A stretch of 64,000 bases of DNA, from assembly GCF_001687605.2 (NCBI RefSeq), contig NZ_CP016539.2, positions 2,448,501 to 2,512,500 on the forward strand, given 5' to 3'. The notes under the pieces were generated by a model. It worked only from the letters and a program-made list of their open reading frames with translations, searched no databases and had not been told where the DNA came from. Made by a program: the position numbers and the translations under genes. The number at the start of each line of letters is the position of its first letter. Positions within the stretch are counted from its first letter, which is position 1. Of the stretch, positions 8,047 through 16,902 are shown piece by piece. This stretch comes from Planococcus plakortidis. GTDB lineage: Bacteria; Bacillota; Bacilli; Bacillales_A; Planococcaceae.

Positions 8047-8895
8047 ATGTTCAAAAATATTGAATTACACGATTTTTTGCTGGAGAAAACGAAGGGCTTG
8101 ACGGAACAATGGTACGAGACACTCGATAAGGATACCCCCGGCGTCTATGGTGAAACCGAACCGCAGGCAATTGAGAAACTCAAGCAGCAGAACCATGAAT
8201 TCCACGAGTTGTTCTGCTCCGCGTTCAGCAAGAACACGGAAGACTGCATCGATATTTTCAACGAGTGGATCTTGCGCGTGGCCAACGACGAAGCGCATTT
8301 GGCGACACCGTTCAATTCCGTCATCAAGGAGTTCTTCCGCACGCAAAAACAGTATCTGGAGCTCATCGAGGAATTCGCGGTATTGCAGGAAGAAACCATT
8401 TCACACGCCCAGTTGAATGCTTGGAATCAAGCTGTCGTCGACACGACGAATGCCATCATCCTCGAATTCATCGACCAGAATACGAAAGCGGCCGAACGCC
8501 GTTTGAATGCCCAACAGGAAATGATCGTCGAAATGAGCGCGCCGGTCATCTTGCTGTCCGAAGACAGCGGATTGCTTCCGCTGATCGGTGAAATCAATAC
8601 ATACCGCGCGAAGATCGTCTTCGAGAAAGTCCTTCAGCAATGCCATGAGAAGTCGATCGAGCGTCTGTTCATCGACCTGTCCGGCGTGCCGATCATCGAT
8701 ACGATGGTCGCCCACCAGATTTTCCAGCTGATCGAAGGCTTGAAGATCATCGGCGTGCGCACGGCACTCGCCGGCATCAGCCCGGAAATCGCCCAGACCG
8801 CCATCCAACTGGGCGTCAATTTCGGTGAAATCGACGTCTACAATAAATTGGACCAGGCCTTGCGCTATCATAAATTGGAGTTTACCAAAAACTGA
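8047..8895 (+). CDS. RsbR-type stressosome protein (globin-like sensor plus STAS)
   Basis: A 282-residue protein with an N-terminal helical region (about 10-145) like the non-heme globin domain of RsbR paralogs, and a C-terminal STAS domain (about 160-275). The STAS motif LSGVPIIDTMVAHQIF contains the Thr (near residue 219) equivalent to one of the residues phosphorylated by RsbT in Bacillus RsbRA; the earlier site region reads LLSEDSGLLPLIG. Such proteins assemble with RsbS and RsbT into the stressosome that controls sigma-B. No rsbS, rsbT or other partner is adjacent, so this is a solitary co-antagonist gene. It is monocistronic, closed by the hairpin at 8907-8946. Confidence 0.88.
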   Translation: MFKNIELHDFLLEKTKGLTEQWYETLDKDTPGVYGETEPQAIEKLKQQNHEFHELFCSAFSKNTEDCIDIFNEWILRVANDEAHLATPFNSVIKEFFRTQKQYLELIEEFAVLQEETISHAQLNAWNQAVVDTTNAIILEFIDQNTKAAERRLNAQQEMIVEMSAPVILLSEDSGLLPLIGEINTYRAKIVFEKVLQQCHEKSIERLFIDLSGVPIIDTMVAHQIFQLIEGLKIIGVRTALAGISPEIAQTAIQLGVNFGEIDVYNKLDQALRYHKLEFTKN

Positions 8896-8906
8896 ATTGC
8901 CATATG

Positions 8907-8946
8907 AAAAATCCATCCGCAGCGGTTGTGCGGATGGATTTTTTGA
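8907..8946. terminator. Bidirectional terminator
   Basis: AAAATCCATCCGCA and TGCGGATGGATTTTTT form a 13-base stem between the convergent RsbR-type and SRPBCC genes. Confidence 0.85.
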
Positions 8947-8950
8947 TTGC

Positions 8951-9403
8951 TTATCGGTTTTCAGCGATGCGCTTCAGTTCAGCGGCACGCGTCGATAGGA
9001 ATTTTTCCATATGGCGTTCGAGGAATAGTTTATCAGCGAGTTTTCCGATGACCCCAAACGGCGCGCGGTAGACGAACCAGTCTTTCATCAGCGTTCCGCT
9101 GCCGCTTTCCGTGAATTCATGTGTATGGTGGAAGGAATGGAAGGCGCCTTTTACCATGGCATCACTGAATCGGTACGGGCGCTCCATATCGGTGATTTTC
9201 GACGTGAGCTGTTGGCGGACGCCGAGATGTGTCGCTTTCCACGTCACCCAGTCGCCTAGTTCCATCAGCCCGCTTGTCGTGCCGGCAATGGCGCGTTCAT
9301 TGGTCTTTGACACGGTTTCGATATGCACTTCGATGCTTCGCGCCAAGTCAAATACACGCTCGATCGGCGCTTCAATATAGGTTTCATGATAGATCATGGG
9401 CAT
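8951..9403 (-). CDS. SRPBCC family protein (polyketide cyclase/START-like fold)
   Basis: A 150-residue protein with a typical SRPBCC opening, HETYIEAPIERVFDLARSIE, and a closing long helix (ERHMEKFLSTRAAELKRI). The fold makes a deep hydrophobic cavity for lipids or small ligands; the actual ligand is unknown. The start ATG 9403 is preceded by GAGGG with good spacing. It is a single gene convergent with the RsbR-type gene. Similar proteins in Bacillales are annotated as cell division inhibitor-like or hypothetical, without proven roles. Confidence 0.75.
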   Translation of the reverse strand: MPMIYHETYIEAPIERVFDLARSIEVHIETVSKTNERAIAGTTSGLMELGDWVTWKATHLGVRQQLTSKITDMERPYRFSDAMVKGAFHSFHHTHEFTESGSGTLMKDWFVYRAPFGVIGKLADKLFLERHMEKFLSTRAAELKRIAENR

Positions 9404-9546
9404 GCGATTCCCTCATTCCTCGTGTTGGCTATATGCCTTTGTCATTCTTTACCCTTAACATGCTGGCGTTATTCGCTGCTCATTTATTCGGCAAGAAGGA
9501 GATTCTTTACCTCCCCGAGAATGAGTAAAGGACAGGAGGAGTTCAA

Positions 9547-10299
9547 GTGCATACAGATATTCTGAAACAGAACCGCACGAGCTGGAACACGGTTGCTGGG
9601 CATTTCAATGGCGTCGATGCGCTGCCTGCTTACGGGCCTTTCGCTCAAAGCGAAGACGAATTGCGCTTATTTGATTCGATTGAAGGCAAAAATGTGCTCG
9701 ATATCGGTTGTGGCAGCGGCCATTCCTTGCTTTATATGAACGGGCAAGGGGCAAAGGATTTATGGGGCGTCGACTTGTCTGACAGTCAAATCGATCGTGC
9801 ACGAGAGACTTTAAACGGCCTGGATGCACAGCTGTATTGTGCAGCGATGGAAGAAGACATCGGGTTGCCGGAACAATATTTCGATATTGTCTACTCGATC
9901 TATGCAATCGGCTGGACGGTGGATCTTGACCGAACCTTTAAATTAATCCACTCCTATTTAAAGCCTGGCGGAACTTTCATTTTCAGCTGGGACCATCCAC
10001 TTTATGTCCATTTGAAAAGCGAAGACGGGCTCATTTCATTGAACGGCTCCTATCAGGATGAAGGCAGCGTACATTACCCAAATTTTAAAGGCGAGAATGC
10101 GCCGATGACGATTCCGAAGCGCAAGTTCAGCACGTATCTGAACGCCTTGGTGAACGCCGGATTCACGATCGAGCAAGTGGTCGAGCCGGATGTTCCCCAG
10201 GAATTCAAAGAGACAGAAGCAGAAATATCGGACCGCTATTACTCGCTCTATAAAGCGCAGAAATTCCCGACCAGCTTTATCGTCAAAGCCAGGAAATAA
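9547..10299 (+). CDS. Class I SAM-dependent methyltransferase
   Basis: A 250-residue protein starting at GTG 9547 behind CAGGAGGAG. Motif I is VLDIGCGSGHSLLYM (about residue 50), motif II follows as WGVDLSDSQIDRA, and the motif IV region is FDIVYSIYAIGWTVD; together they mark a UbiE/Methyltransf_11-type Rossmann domain. The C-terminal third (KRKFSTYLNALVNAGFTIEQ) is typical of small-molecule methyltransferases. The substrate cannot be told. The gene is monocistronic and ends in the hairpin at 10302-10339. Confidence 0.85.
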   Translation: MHTDILKQNRTSWNTVAGHFNGVDALPAYGPFAQSEDELRLFDSIEGKNVLDIGCGSGHSLLYMNGQGAKDLWGVDLSDSQIDRARETLNGLDAQLYCAAMEEDIGLPEQYFDIVYSIYAIGWTVDLDRTFKLIHSYLKPGGTFIFSWDHPLYVHLKSEDGLISLNGSYQDEGSVHYPNFKGENAPMTIPKRKFSTYLNALVNAGFTIEQVVEPDVPQEFKETEAEISDRYYSLYKAQKFPTSFIVKARK

Positions 10300-10301
10300 C
10301 G

Positions 10302-10339
10302 AAAGACCGTGTGCGCCTAAGCGTAAACACGGTCTTTTT
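10302..10339. terminator. Bidirectional terminator
   Basis: AAAGACCGTGT and ACACGGTCTTTTT form the stem between the convergent methyltransferase and GNAT genes. Confidence 0.85.
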
Positions 10340-10352
10340 CATCATTCGCTAG

Positions 10353-10895
10353 TTAGCGGATCCGCCCCATCATTACCGTATCGTGATAGTTTCCATCCGC
10401 TAAATATTTGTCCATCTTCAATACGCCTTCCACTTCAAAGCCGCATTGTCGATACAGCTCGACCGCTTTTTTATTGCTGTTGAGCACTTTCAAGTTCACC
10501 TTCTTGAATCCATTGCCGTCCGCCCAATGAAGTGATGTCTCCAACAGCTTGCGGCCGATGCCATAGCCCCAGAATTGCTGGAGCACGCCGACACCGAACT
10601 CCACTTGATGCTTCATCCGGTTCAGCGCGTTTCCTTCACATCTGGAAAAGCCGGCGATGTGTCCGTTCACTTCGGCTACCAAAAACAAATCCCGTACACT
10701 TTTCGCATCTTCTGCGATGAGCCGTTCGAAAGCGGCTTGGTCCAAATAAGCTTCTCCCCGTTCACGGTCCATATTTTCCGTCTCGCCGTCGATCTGGAGG
10801 CGGACTTTCGCCAATTGCGCTGCGTCTCGGGTCTCCGCACTCCGAATAGAATAATCCAAACCTTTTACTTGAAACGATTGTTTCGCTAGTTGCAT
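10353..10895 (-). CDS. GNAT family N-acetyltransferase
   Basis: A 180-residue GNAT protein. The acetyl-CoA binding loop is FWGYGIGRKLLETSL (about residues 110-124), followed by the beta5 bulge region KKVNLKVLNSNKKAVELY and GFEVEG, as in RimI/ribosomal-type or small-molecule acetyltransferases. It is the last gene of a minus-strand run TetR - MATE - GNAT and starts 29 bases after the MATE stop, so it is probably in the same operon. That context suggests modification of a toxic compound alongside efflux, but the substrate is unknown. Confidence 0.82.
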   Translation of the reverse strand: MQLAKQSFQVKGLDYSIRSAETRDAAQLAKVRLQIDGETENMDRERGEAYLDQAAFERLIAEDAKSVRDLFLVAEVNGHIAGFSRCEGNALNRMKHQVEFGVGVLQQFWGYGIGRKLLETSLHWADGNGFKKVNLKVLNSNKKAVELYRQCGFEVEGVLKMDKYLADGNYHDTVMMGRIR

Positions 10896-10924
10896 CTCAT
10901 CTTCCCCTGACCTAGTGGAATCGG

Positions 10925-12289
10925 TTATTTATATGGAGCCGTCATATCCGCAGTGAATTGTCGTTTCTTTTTCTGCTTTATTTGATAATAGACGATTGTC
11001 AACAGGACAATCAATTCCGAAAGTGGGATCGCAAGCCACGCGCCTGTCACGCCGAAAAGCACGGGCAAGATGCTCAGCAAGATCAACAACACAACAATTT
11101 CACGCGCCGCAGTGATCCACGTCGCCATGCGGATTTCCCCGGTTGATTGATAATACGTCATCATGACGAAATTGGCGCCCATGAACAGGTAGGCGATAAA
11201 GAACAGTTGGATGCCTGAGGTCGCGAGTTCCATGACAGCGTCCGGGAAATCACCGAAGACGCTGACAATGACACCGGCAAAGAATTGGCCAAAAATGAAA
11301 AACAGCACACCTGCCGTAACCGCCGTCCCGATCGCCAATTGCAGCGTCTTTTTGATTTTCGCCTGGTCTTTCGCCCCACTGTAATAGCTGACCAGCGGCT
11401 GGATGGCCGAGCCCATTCCAAGGAATGCGAGCAGCATGACGCTGTGGACATAGTTCAAGATCGCGAATGCCGCAACCCCTTCCGTTCCCGCCAGCCGTTC
11501 GAAGACATTATTATGCGAAATGGTGAACACCGACATGCCGACTTCCGCCAAGAAGCTTGGGAAGCCGATGACCAAAATCAACAGGAGCAATTTGCGGTTC
11601 GGCTTAAAGCGGACAAAGCGCAATTGATTGTCCTTTTTAAAGAAATGCGTGCACAAGACGAGCATGCCGACAAATGCAGCGAGCAAGGTTGCAGCTGCCG
11701 CCCCTTTGACGCCGAAATCCAACACGAACAAGAACACGTAATTCAAGCCGATGTTTAAAAGAGACGTCGTGACGAGCGACACCATCGCCAAATTCGGGCT
11801 GCCGTCATTGCGCACCATGATGCTGAGCGCATTTTCCATCGTGAAGACAAAACCAAACAATAGCATCAAGTATAAATAATCGGAGACGTATGGATAGGTT
11901 TCCGTATTGGCCCCGAGCAAATAAGCGAGCTCTGTGCGAAACGGGAATACCACGAGGCCGATGAGGAGCGTTACCGCAAAAATCGATGCCATTGCATGCG
12001 AGAAAACGATATGTGCTTCTTTTATCCGCTTTGCCCCCATAAGAGCGGAAAACCTCGTGGCGCCGCCGATGCCGATCCAAAGCGACATTGCGACAAATAA
12101 GGTATAGACCGGAGCCGCGATGCCCACCCCGCCGAGCGCGACCGGACCGAGACGGTTGCCGACCATGATGCCGTCTGCGACGATATTGATGGCCATCAGC
12201 AGCATGCCGATGGTTGATGGAACTAAATATCGGACGAATGCCTTGCCGACCGACTCGCTATCCAGACGATGAATCGTTTGTTGTACCAT
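10925..12289 (-). CDS. MATE family multidrug efflux transporter
   Basis: A 454-residue protein with about 12 membrane helices in two similar halves, the size of NorM/MepA-type MATE exporters. The start ATG 12289 follows a G-rich stretch. Typical features are a long first-half start (RYLVPSTIGMLLMAINIVADGIMVG) split here for brevity, GVGIAAPVYTLF, and the matching second half beginning near residue 235. These pumps use Na+ or H+ gradients to expel cationic drugs. The gene is preceded by a TetR regulator on the same strand and an inverted repeat at 12318-12353 that overlaps its probable promoter. Confidence 0.88.
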   Translation of the reverse strand: MVQQTIHRLDSESVGKAFVRYLVPSTIGMLLMAINIVADGIMVGNRLGPVALGGVGIAAPVYTLFVAMSLWIGIGGATRFSALMGAKRIKEAHIVFSHAMASIFAVTLLIGLVVFPFRTELAYLLGANTETYPYVSDYLYLMLLFGFVFTMENALSIMVRNDGSPNLAMVSLVTTSLLNIGLNYVFLFVLDFGVKGAAAATLLAAFVGMLVLCTHFFKKDNQLRFVRFKPNRKLLLLILVIGFPSFLAEVGMSVFTISHNNVFERLAGTEGVAAFAILNYVHSVMLLAFLGMGSAIQPLVSYYSGAKDQAKIKKTLQLAIGTAVTAGVLFFIFGQFFAGVIVSVFGDFPDAVMELATSGIQLFFIAYLFMGANFVMMTYYQSTGEIRMATWITAAREIVVLLILLSILPVLFGVTGAWLAIPLSELIVLLTIVYYQIKQKKKRQFTADMTAPYK

Positions 12290-12317
12290 GTTGAATTGCC
12301 CCCCATCTCCTCAAAAC

Positions 12318-12353
12318 ACTGAAAACTATATTTGTTTTTTTAGTTTTTTCAGT
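12318..12353 (-). promoter_or_regulatory. Inverted repeat and probable promoter upstream of the MATE gene
   Basis: ACTGAAAACTA (12318-12328) and TAGTTTTTTCAGT (12341-12353) are nearly inverted copies. Read on the minus strand, the repeat spans a CTGAAA...TATAGT promoter-like pair with a 16-base spacer. The half-site GAAAACTA also occurs in the repeat in front of the TetR gene, so both look like targets of that repressor. Confidence 0.5.
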
Positions 12354-12390
12354 CCGAAGAAATACTGGCTTTGGTTAGCCAGCATTTTTC

Positions 12391-12945
12391 CTATTCGTTT
12401 TTCACGAACCCGTCCAATAATAATTCACTCATCGTTTCCACAGCTTCCTTGATGGAAATGCTTTGTTCCGAGAAGAACTGCTGATCCAAGGAAATATTGA
12501 CGACGTTCAAAATCATTTTCATCAACAAGTCGATGTTCTGTTGTTTAATCAAGCCGGTTTCCATGCCTTCTTCAAGCAATTGCTTCAAGTCGTCCCATTG
12601 ATTCATTTCCTTATCGACGCGCTGCCATTGCTCTGGATAGTAGCGTTTCAACTGCTCCAAGACGCGCAAATCGAAAAAGTCATTATGGTTCGGGATCATG
12701 ACGATCAGTTGGTGGATTTTTTCCTGCAAGCCGAGGGTGTCGTCTTCACGGATAGCGCGCGCACGCTGTTCGTACTCTGAAAAAGCCTGGTCGATGATCG
12801 TTTCCAGGATTTCCAGCTTGGATGAGAAGTTCTCATACAAGGTGCGTTTGCTGATGCCGAGCCGTTTCGCCAAATCATCCATTGTAAATTTGATGCCGTT
12901 GTTTCTCGTTTCTTCGATAAACGCCTGTATAATCCGATTTTTCAC
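12391..12945 (-). CDS. TetR/AcrR family transcriptional regulator
   Basis: A 184-residue protein starting at GTG 12945 behind AAGGGGG. The N-terminal helix-turn-helix is MDDLAKRLGISKRTLYENFS (about residues 22-41), the hallmark of the family, followed by KLEILETIID and a divergent ligand-binding region. It lies upstream of the MATE transporter gene on the same strand and probably represses it and itself. Its own promoter overlaps a 9-bp perfect inverted repeat (12966-12996). A hairpin (AGCCAGTATT region, about 12362-12385) between the two genes may attenuate read-through. Confidence 0.88.
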   Translation of the reverse strand: MKNRIIQAFIEETRNNGIKFTMDDLAKRLGISKRTLYENFSSKLEILETIIDQAFSEYEQRARAIREDDTLGLQEKIHQLIVMIPNHNDFFDLRVLEQLKRYYPEQWQRVDKEMNQWDDLKQLLEEGMETGLIKQQNIDLLMKMILNVVNISLDQQFFSEQSISIKEAVETMSELLLDGFVKNE

Positions 12946-12965
12946 AGCCGAACCCCCTTCACGAA

Positions 12966-12999
12966 AACTAATAATACTCTAATCGTTTTATTAGTTCAA
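12966..12999 (-). promoter_or_regulatory. Sigma-A-type promoter overlapped by a TetR-type operator
   Basis: On the minus strand, TTGAAC (12994-12999) and TATTAT (12971-12976) are separated by exactly 17 bases. A perfect inverted repeat, AACTAATAA (12966-12974) and TTATTAGTT (12988-12996), covers both hexamers. This is the expected layout for autorepression. Confidence 0.65.
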
Positions 13000-13460
13000 G
13001 TTGAGAGATTTCAACCTAAATAAGAATCAGCATTTTGGGAAAGGTAGGGAGCCGTATTTTCCGAAGCTTATCGCACGACTCCGTGGGCTCGCGCCCAAGC
13101 CTCCTCAGCCGCTTTGAAACCCTTGTGCTCAACTCTCACTGCGTTCAAGCATCGCAGAAAACCCGCTTGCTCTCACATCTGCGTTGCAGATGCGTCGCAA
13201 ATGAATGCGCTCCGCTAAGCTTCGCTCATTCATTTCTTGCGGGGTCTCGGTCATCTCGTCGCTTACGCTGCTCCACAGGAAAGATAAGGTCGACCTACGG
13301 GAGAACTTATCTTTGCGAAAGTAATGCGCAACATTACTGAGCAGAAGGGGTCACGAGCGAACGCTTCTCCAAATACTTAGATAGGTCATTGATTTTTGTA
13401 AGTTGAAAAGATGATTACCTATAAATTAATAACTGGCTAATAAACTTATTCAACACACTG
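13000..13460 (-). repeat. Structured intergenic repeat (A-like) with nested C module
   Basis: No gene is supported here; an open frame on the plus strand has no ribosome site. Read on the minus strand the region contains segments such as CCTGTGG...GCGTAAGCGACGAGA and GGCTGAGGAGGCTTGGGC followed by CCCACGG, a palindromic arrangement related to the A units at 17.4-17.8 kb. A C module (13147-13234) interrupts it. The remainder up to the thiW terminator is AT-rich without visible signals. Confidence 0.6.
13147..13234 (-). repeat. C module, copy 3 (double hairpin)
   Basis: On the minus strand it begins AATGAATG, closes the first stem with CATTCATT, continues with TTGCGACGCATCTGC, AAC, GCAGATG, and ends near GATGCT. 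It aligns over about 85 bases with the copy at 28114-28200 and over about 60 bases with 38993-39057, although the surrounding repeats differ. Confidence 0.7.
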
Positions 13461-13496
13461 AAATAAGGATCGGCTTTGTGAGCCGACCCTTATTTT
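13461..13496 (-). terminator. Terminator of the thiamine operon
   Basis: AAATAAGGATCGGCT (13461-13475) pairs with AGCCGACCCTTATTT; the minus strand reads out of the thiW stop directly into this hairpin. Confidence 0.8.
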
Positions 13497-13984
13497 CACG
13501 CCAATAATTTACTGCTTTTCGTTTTCTCCAAACGGTACACTAATACTACGCCAAGCACTGCCCCGCTGATGCTCGATACGAGAAAGGGCGGCATGAAGAA
13601 CAAGGCGCCGACTTCGGTTCCCATGAGAATGCGCGCATAAGGCACCGCGACGAGCGAGGCGATGATGCCGGTTCCAAGGATCTCACCCGCTGCCGCAAAA
13701 CCGAGGCGACCGCTGTAACGGTAAAACAGTCCGGCAAGCAATGCGCCGATCATGCCGCCCGGGAACGCGAGCAGCGAGCCGGTCCCGGTCAAGACGCGCA
13801 CCGCGCCGGTCAGAAGGGCGATGACTACCGCGGGGCCTGGGCCAAAGACGACGGCCGCGATGACATTGATGGCATGCTGCACTGGGTACGCGCGGGCGAT
13901 GCCTGCCGGGAACCAGACGAACGCCGATCCGGCGACGGCGAGTGCGACGAACATTGCCATAAGCACGAGTTTTCTCGTATTCAT
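13496..13984 (-). CDS. thiW: ThiW, thiamine-precursor ECF transporter S component
   Basis: A 162-residue membrane protein with about five helices. The start RKLVLMAMFVALAVAGSAFV and the stretch PVQHAINVIAAVVFGPGPAV are characteristic of ThiW, the substrate-binding S component of an energy-coupling-factor importer, thought to bring in a thiazole precursor. It overlaps the thiE stop by four bases (ATGA) and is the last gene of the TPP-riboswitch operon, which strongly supports the assignment. The energising EcfA/EcfT proteins are not in the window. Confidence 0.88.
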   Translation of the reverse strand: MNTRKLVLMAMFVALAVAGSAFVWFPAGIARAYPVQHAINVIAAVVFGPGPAVVIALLTGAVRVLTGTGSLLAFPGGMIGALLAGLFYRYSGRLGFAAAGEILGTGIIASLVAVPYARILMGTEVGALFFMPPFLVSSISGAVLGVVLVYRLEKTKSSKLLA

Positions 13985-14628
13985 CCGACACGCCTCCCAG
14001 GGATTGATTGTTTGAATCGTTCGATTTGCCCTGCGACGTCATGCGCCTGGGCGATCGAGGAAATGACGGCGATGCCCGAAACACCTGCCCGCCAGACCAT
14101 TTCGGCGTTGCCCGGTTCGATGCCGCCGATGCCAATGACCGGCACATGCGGGTATTGGGTTTTCACTTTGATGATTTCCGAGACTCCTGCCGGCGGTTTC
14201 GCATCGCTTTTTGTGCGCGTTCCGAATACCGGTCCCATGCCGAGATAGGTGGCGCCGCACGTCAGCGCACCATTCGCTTCCTTGACGGAATGTACCGAGA
14301 CGCCAAGTGCCATCGATGCGCCGATCCGTTTTCTCACCTGTGCGCAGTCCATATCATCCTGCCCGATATGGATGCCGTCCGCTTCGATCGTGCAAGCCAA
14401 GTCGACATCGTCATTGACGAACATCGGGACAGCGTATTCACGGCATAAGCTTTTGCACTTGGCCGCAAACTCCATAAGCTCATCGCCTGCCAACGCCCCG
14501 CGCCCTTTTTCGCGCAGCTGGAAATGGGTGATGCCGCCTTCAAGTGCTTCCTCAAGCAGCGCGAGCGGCTCTTTAGTACCGGCGTTTATCGTACCCATCA
14601 GAAAATAAATTGCTGGATTCCTGAACAA
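13981..14628 (-). CDS. thiE: Thiamine-phosphate synthase
   Basis: A 215-residue TIM-barrel enzyme that joins HMP pyrophosphate and thiazole phosphate to make thiamine phosphate. Motifs: FQLREKGRGAL, VNDDVDLACTIEADGIHIGQ-type segment near residue 70, and the phosphate-binding end VIGIGGIEPGNA. I chose TTG 14628 because GGAGGTGG lies six bases upstream; this start falls inside the last codons of thiD, giving a 56-base overlap. An ATG at 14598 would lack a ribosome site. The C-terminus overlaps thiW by four bases. Confidence 0.92.
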   Translation of the reverse strand: MFRNPAIYFLMGTINAGTKEPLALLEEALEGGITHFQLREKGRGALAGDELMEFAAKCKSLCREYAVPMFVNDDVDLACTIEADGIHIGQDDMDCAQVRKRIGASMALGVSVHSVKEANGALTCGATYLGMGPVFGTRTKSDAKPPAGVSEIIKVKTQYPHVPVIGIGGIEPGNAEMVWRAGVSGIAVISSIAQAHDVAGQIERFKQSIPGRRVG

Positions 14629-15451
14629 GGTGGACCACCTCCTTTACGGCTAATTCCTTATAGGCGGCATGGTGCGTCGGGCCGTGGCCATGGCCGATAT
14701 CAAGCGGATATGCGAGAGCTGCCTGGATGAATTCCTTGGCGGTGAACAAAGCATCTTCTACGTCTTTGCCTTTGCCGAGTTCGGCGGTTAGCGCCGCTGA
14801 AAACGTGCATCCGGTGCCGTGCGTCTGTTTTGTCTGGAGGCGTTCCGAGCGCAGCAAGAGCACCGTGCCTTGCTGATCCAGATAAAAGTCTTCCGCTACA
14901 TCAGGGTCATTGCTATGGCCGCCTTTGATGACCACGGCTTTCGCGCCGAGCGATAGAATCGCTTCCGCCGCTTCTCTTCGCGATACATCATCGGTGATGT
15001 CGATTCCGCTCAATACTTCCGCCTCGGGGATATTCGGCGTGATGATGGCAGCGAGCGGCACGAGCATCGTTTTGATGGCTTCCACTGCTTCTTGTTGCAA
15101 TAAGGAAGCGCCGCCTTTTGCGATCATGACGGGATCGATGACGAGTTTGTCCCAGCCGTAGCGCTTGATGCCTTGAGCTGTTTCTTCGATGATGCCGGCA
15201 TCAAACAGCATGCCGGTCTTGAGCGCGCGGATATCGAAGTCCGTCCCGATCGCATCGAGCTGTTCATTCACTGCTTTTCGGTCCATAGGATAAATGCCGT
15301 GGACACCCAATGTGTTTTGGGCAGTCACCGCCGTTACTACTGAACAGCCGAATGCGCCGAGTTCCTGGAAGGTTTTCAAATCGGCCTGTATGCCTGCACC
15401 GCCGCCTGAATCGGATCCGGCGATCGTCAGTACTTGCGCTTTAGTTTCCAT
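14573..15451 (-). CDS. thiD: Hydroxymethylpyrimidine/phosphomethylpyrimidine kinase
   Basis: A 292-residue ribokinase-fold enzyme that phosphorylates HMP and HMP-P for thiamine synthesis. The start ATG 15451 follows AGGAGGCGG; longer in-frame extensions are not credible. Family motifs are [20 protein letters not shown] near residue 8 and the catalytic anion-hole region [16 protein letters not shown] near 210. The start overlaps the end of thiM by 11 bases (ATGGAAACTAA), and the 3' end runs into thiE. The C-terminal tail of about 20 residues beyond the kinase core is slightly extended. Confidence 0.93.
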   Translation of the reverse strand: METKAQVLTIAGSDSGGGAGIQADLKTFQELGAFGCSVVTAVTAQNTLGVHGIYPMDRKAVNEQLDAIGTDFDIRALKTGMLFDAGIIEETAQGIKRYGWDKLVIDPVMIAKGGASLLQQEAVEAIKTMLVPLAAIITPNIPEAEVLSGIDITDDVSRREAAEAILSLGAKAVVIKGGHSNDPDVAEDFYLDQQGTVLLLRSERLQTKQTHGTGCTFSAALTAELGKGKDVEDALFTAKEFIQAALAYPLDIGHGHGPTHHAAYKELAVKEVVHLVQESSNLFSDGYDKRRY

Positions 15452-16199
15452 AAAGAACCGCCTCCTGTTTGGATAGTTCATCAAAAAATGCCATTTGGAA
15501 ACTGCCTGGCGTGAGTGCGCTTTTAGCTGCCCGGCTCCCTGCGTTCGCATACAGCTGCAAGCCATAGGCAAGCACATCAAGCGCGACAGATTCTTCGTCC
15601 GTCAAGAATGCCGCAAGTACTGCGCTGAGTAAACAACCCATTCCCGTGACCGATGCCATCAACGGGTCTCCGCCTGTGATGTGCTCGGTCCTTTCGCCAT
15701 CTGTCACTAAATCGCTTGTGCCTGTTACCGCGACAATTGTTTGGTATTCATCAGCCACTTGTTTAGCGATAGCTTCCAAATCGCCTTGCCCTTCTCCTGC
15801 GTCGACACCGCGCGCTTGCCAGTCCGCTCCTGCGATAGCTGCGAGTTCACCTGCATTGCAGCGGAGTAGCGTGATATCGAGTTCCGTCAGCAATCGCTTC
15901 ACGGCCTGCAAGCGATAAGCTGTGGCCCCGGCACCGACCGGATCCAACACAATCGGGATGCCTTTTTTCATTGCGGCGCGTCCCGCGATGAGCATGCTTT
16001 CTAATGAGCGCTCCGTGATCGTGCCGATATTGAGCGACAAGGCATCGGCGTGTCCTGTGAGTTCGGCGACTTCCTGTTGCTCGTCGCCCATGACCGGCGA
16101 GACGCCGAGCGCGAGGAGTCCATTTGCCTGAAAGTTCGAGACGACGTGATTGGTGATGCAATGGATCAATGGCTTACGTGCGCGTAAATCCCTAAGCAT
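15441..16199 (-). CDS. thiM: Hydroxyethylthiazole kinase
   Basis: A 252-residue kinase that salvages 5-(hydroxyethyl)-4-methylthiazole. Motifs include [46 protein letters not shown] and the C-terminal [20 protein letters not shown] chose ATG 16199, which overlaps the tenA stop as ATGCTTAG, indicating translational coupling; an in-frame GTG at 16208 sits too near the GAGGAG ribosome site. It is the second gene of the riboswitch operon. Confidence 0.93.
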   Translation of the reverse strand: MLRDLRARKPLIHCITNHVVSNFQANGLLALGVSPVMGDEQQEVAELTGHADALSLNIGTITERSLESMLIAGRAAMKKGIPIVLDPVGAGATAYRLQAVKRLLTELDITLLRCNAGELAAIAGADWQARGVDAGEGQGDLEAIAKQVADEYQTIVAVTGTSDLVTDGERTEHITGGDPLMASVTGMGCLLSAVLAAFLTDEESVALDVLAYGLQLYANAGSRAAKSALTPGSFQMAFFDELSKQEAVLYGN

Positions 16200-16881
16200 G
16201 GCGGACACTCTCCTCTTGTGCAGGAAGTTCCCACGTTTCCATCGTCCACGCCTGCTGCCAGAACTGCCATTCGTAATAGCTGCTCCTTCTGAAGCGTGTC
16301 TTCAATTCCTCGCGGCGTTCTTCCGGCAAGCCTTCAGCCAACCGGTCCATGCGTGCGATTTGTTCATTGACCAGTTCCCCGAACCATTCGGAGCCGTATG
16401 TGCCGATCCATTTCTGGAATATCGGTTCTTCCGGCGTTGCAGTCTTCAAACGTTCACCGATTTCGTAATAAAGCCAATAACATGGAAGCAAGGCTGCGAG
16501 CACATCCGCCAAATCCCCTTCTGCCGAGCGGTACATATGCGAAACGTACGCATAGGCGTGCGGCGACGGTTCGAATAGTTGCCAATCTTCTTCAGTCACC
16601 CCAAGCAATTCCATAAACGATTCATGAAGCGCAAGTTCTGCGGCACAGGTCTGTTCGGCATGATGCGCGAAAGACTGTGTGGTTTTAAGATCTTTGGCTT
16701 TCGTGGCACCGATCGCCTGCACTTTCGCGAAATGGGTCAGGTAATAGGCGTCTTGCATGACGTAAAATTTGAAGACATCAAGCGGCAAATCGCCTTTCGC
16801 GATGCCTTTCACAAACGGGTGTTCAAAACTTGCGTCCCATAAATCTGCGCATTCAAACCGGACTTCTTTACAAAATGTCAT
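16192..16881 (-). CDS. tenA: Thiaminase II / aminopyrimidine aminohydrolase
   Basis: A 229-residue all-helical TenA protein, first gene of the thiamine operon. The start ATG 16881 follows AAGGAGAG; an upstream in-frame start would add an unlikely tail. Motifs: HPFVKGIAKGDLPLDVFKFY, QDAYYLTHFAKV, and LLPCYWLYYEIGERL, the last containing the catalytic Cys; the C-terminal region has the conserved Glu-rich helix. TenA releases HMP from degraded thiamine for reuse by ThiD, matching the salvage character of this operon. Confidence 0.93.
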   Translation of the reverse strand: MTFCKEVRFECADLWDASFEHPFVKGIAKGDLPLDVFKFYVMQDAYYLTHFAKVQAIGATKAKDLKTTQSFAHHAEQTCAAELALHESFMELLGVTEEDWQLFEPSPHAYAYVSHMYRSAEGDLADVLAALLPCYWLYYEIGERLKTATPEEPIFQKWIGTYGSEWFGELVNEQIARMDRLAEGLPEERREELKTRFRRSSYYEWQFWQQAWTMETWELPAQEESVRHA

Positions 16882-16902
16882 GTCGCTCTCTCCTTTTTTG
16901 GG

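Noticed and set aside
12362..12385. Hairpin between the TetR and MATE genes as a full terminator
   Set aside because: The stem is good, but the T run after it is short and interrupted, so I mention it as a possible attenuator only.
13035..13340. Plus-strand frame of 101 codons
   Set aside because: It runs through a structured repeat, has no ribosome site, and the composition follows the palindromes.
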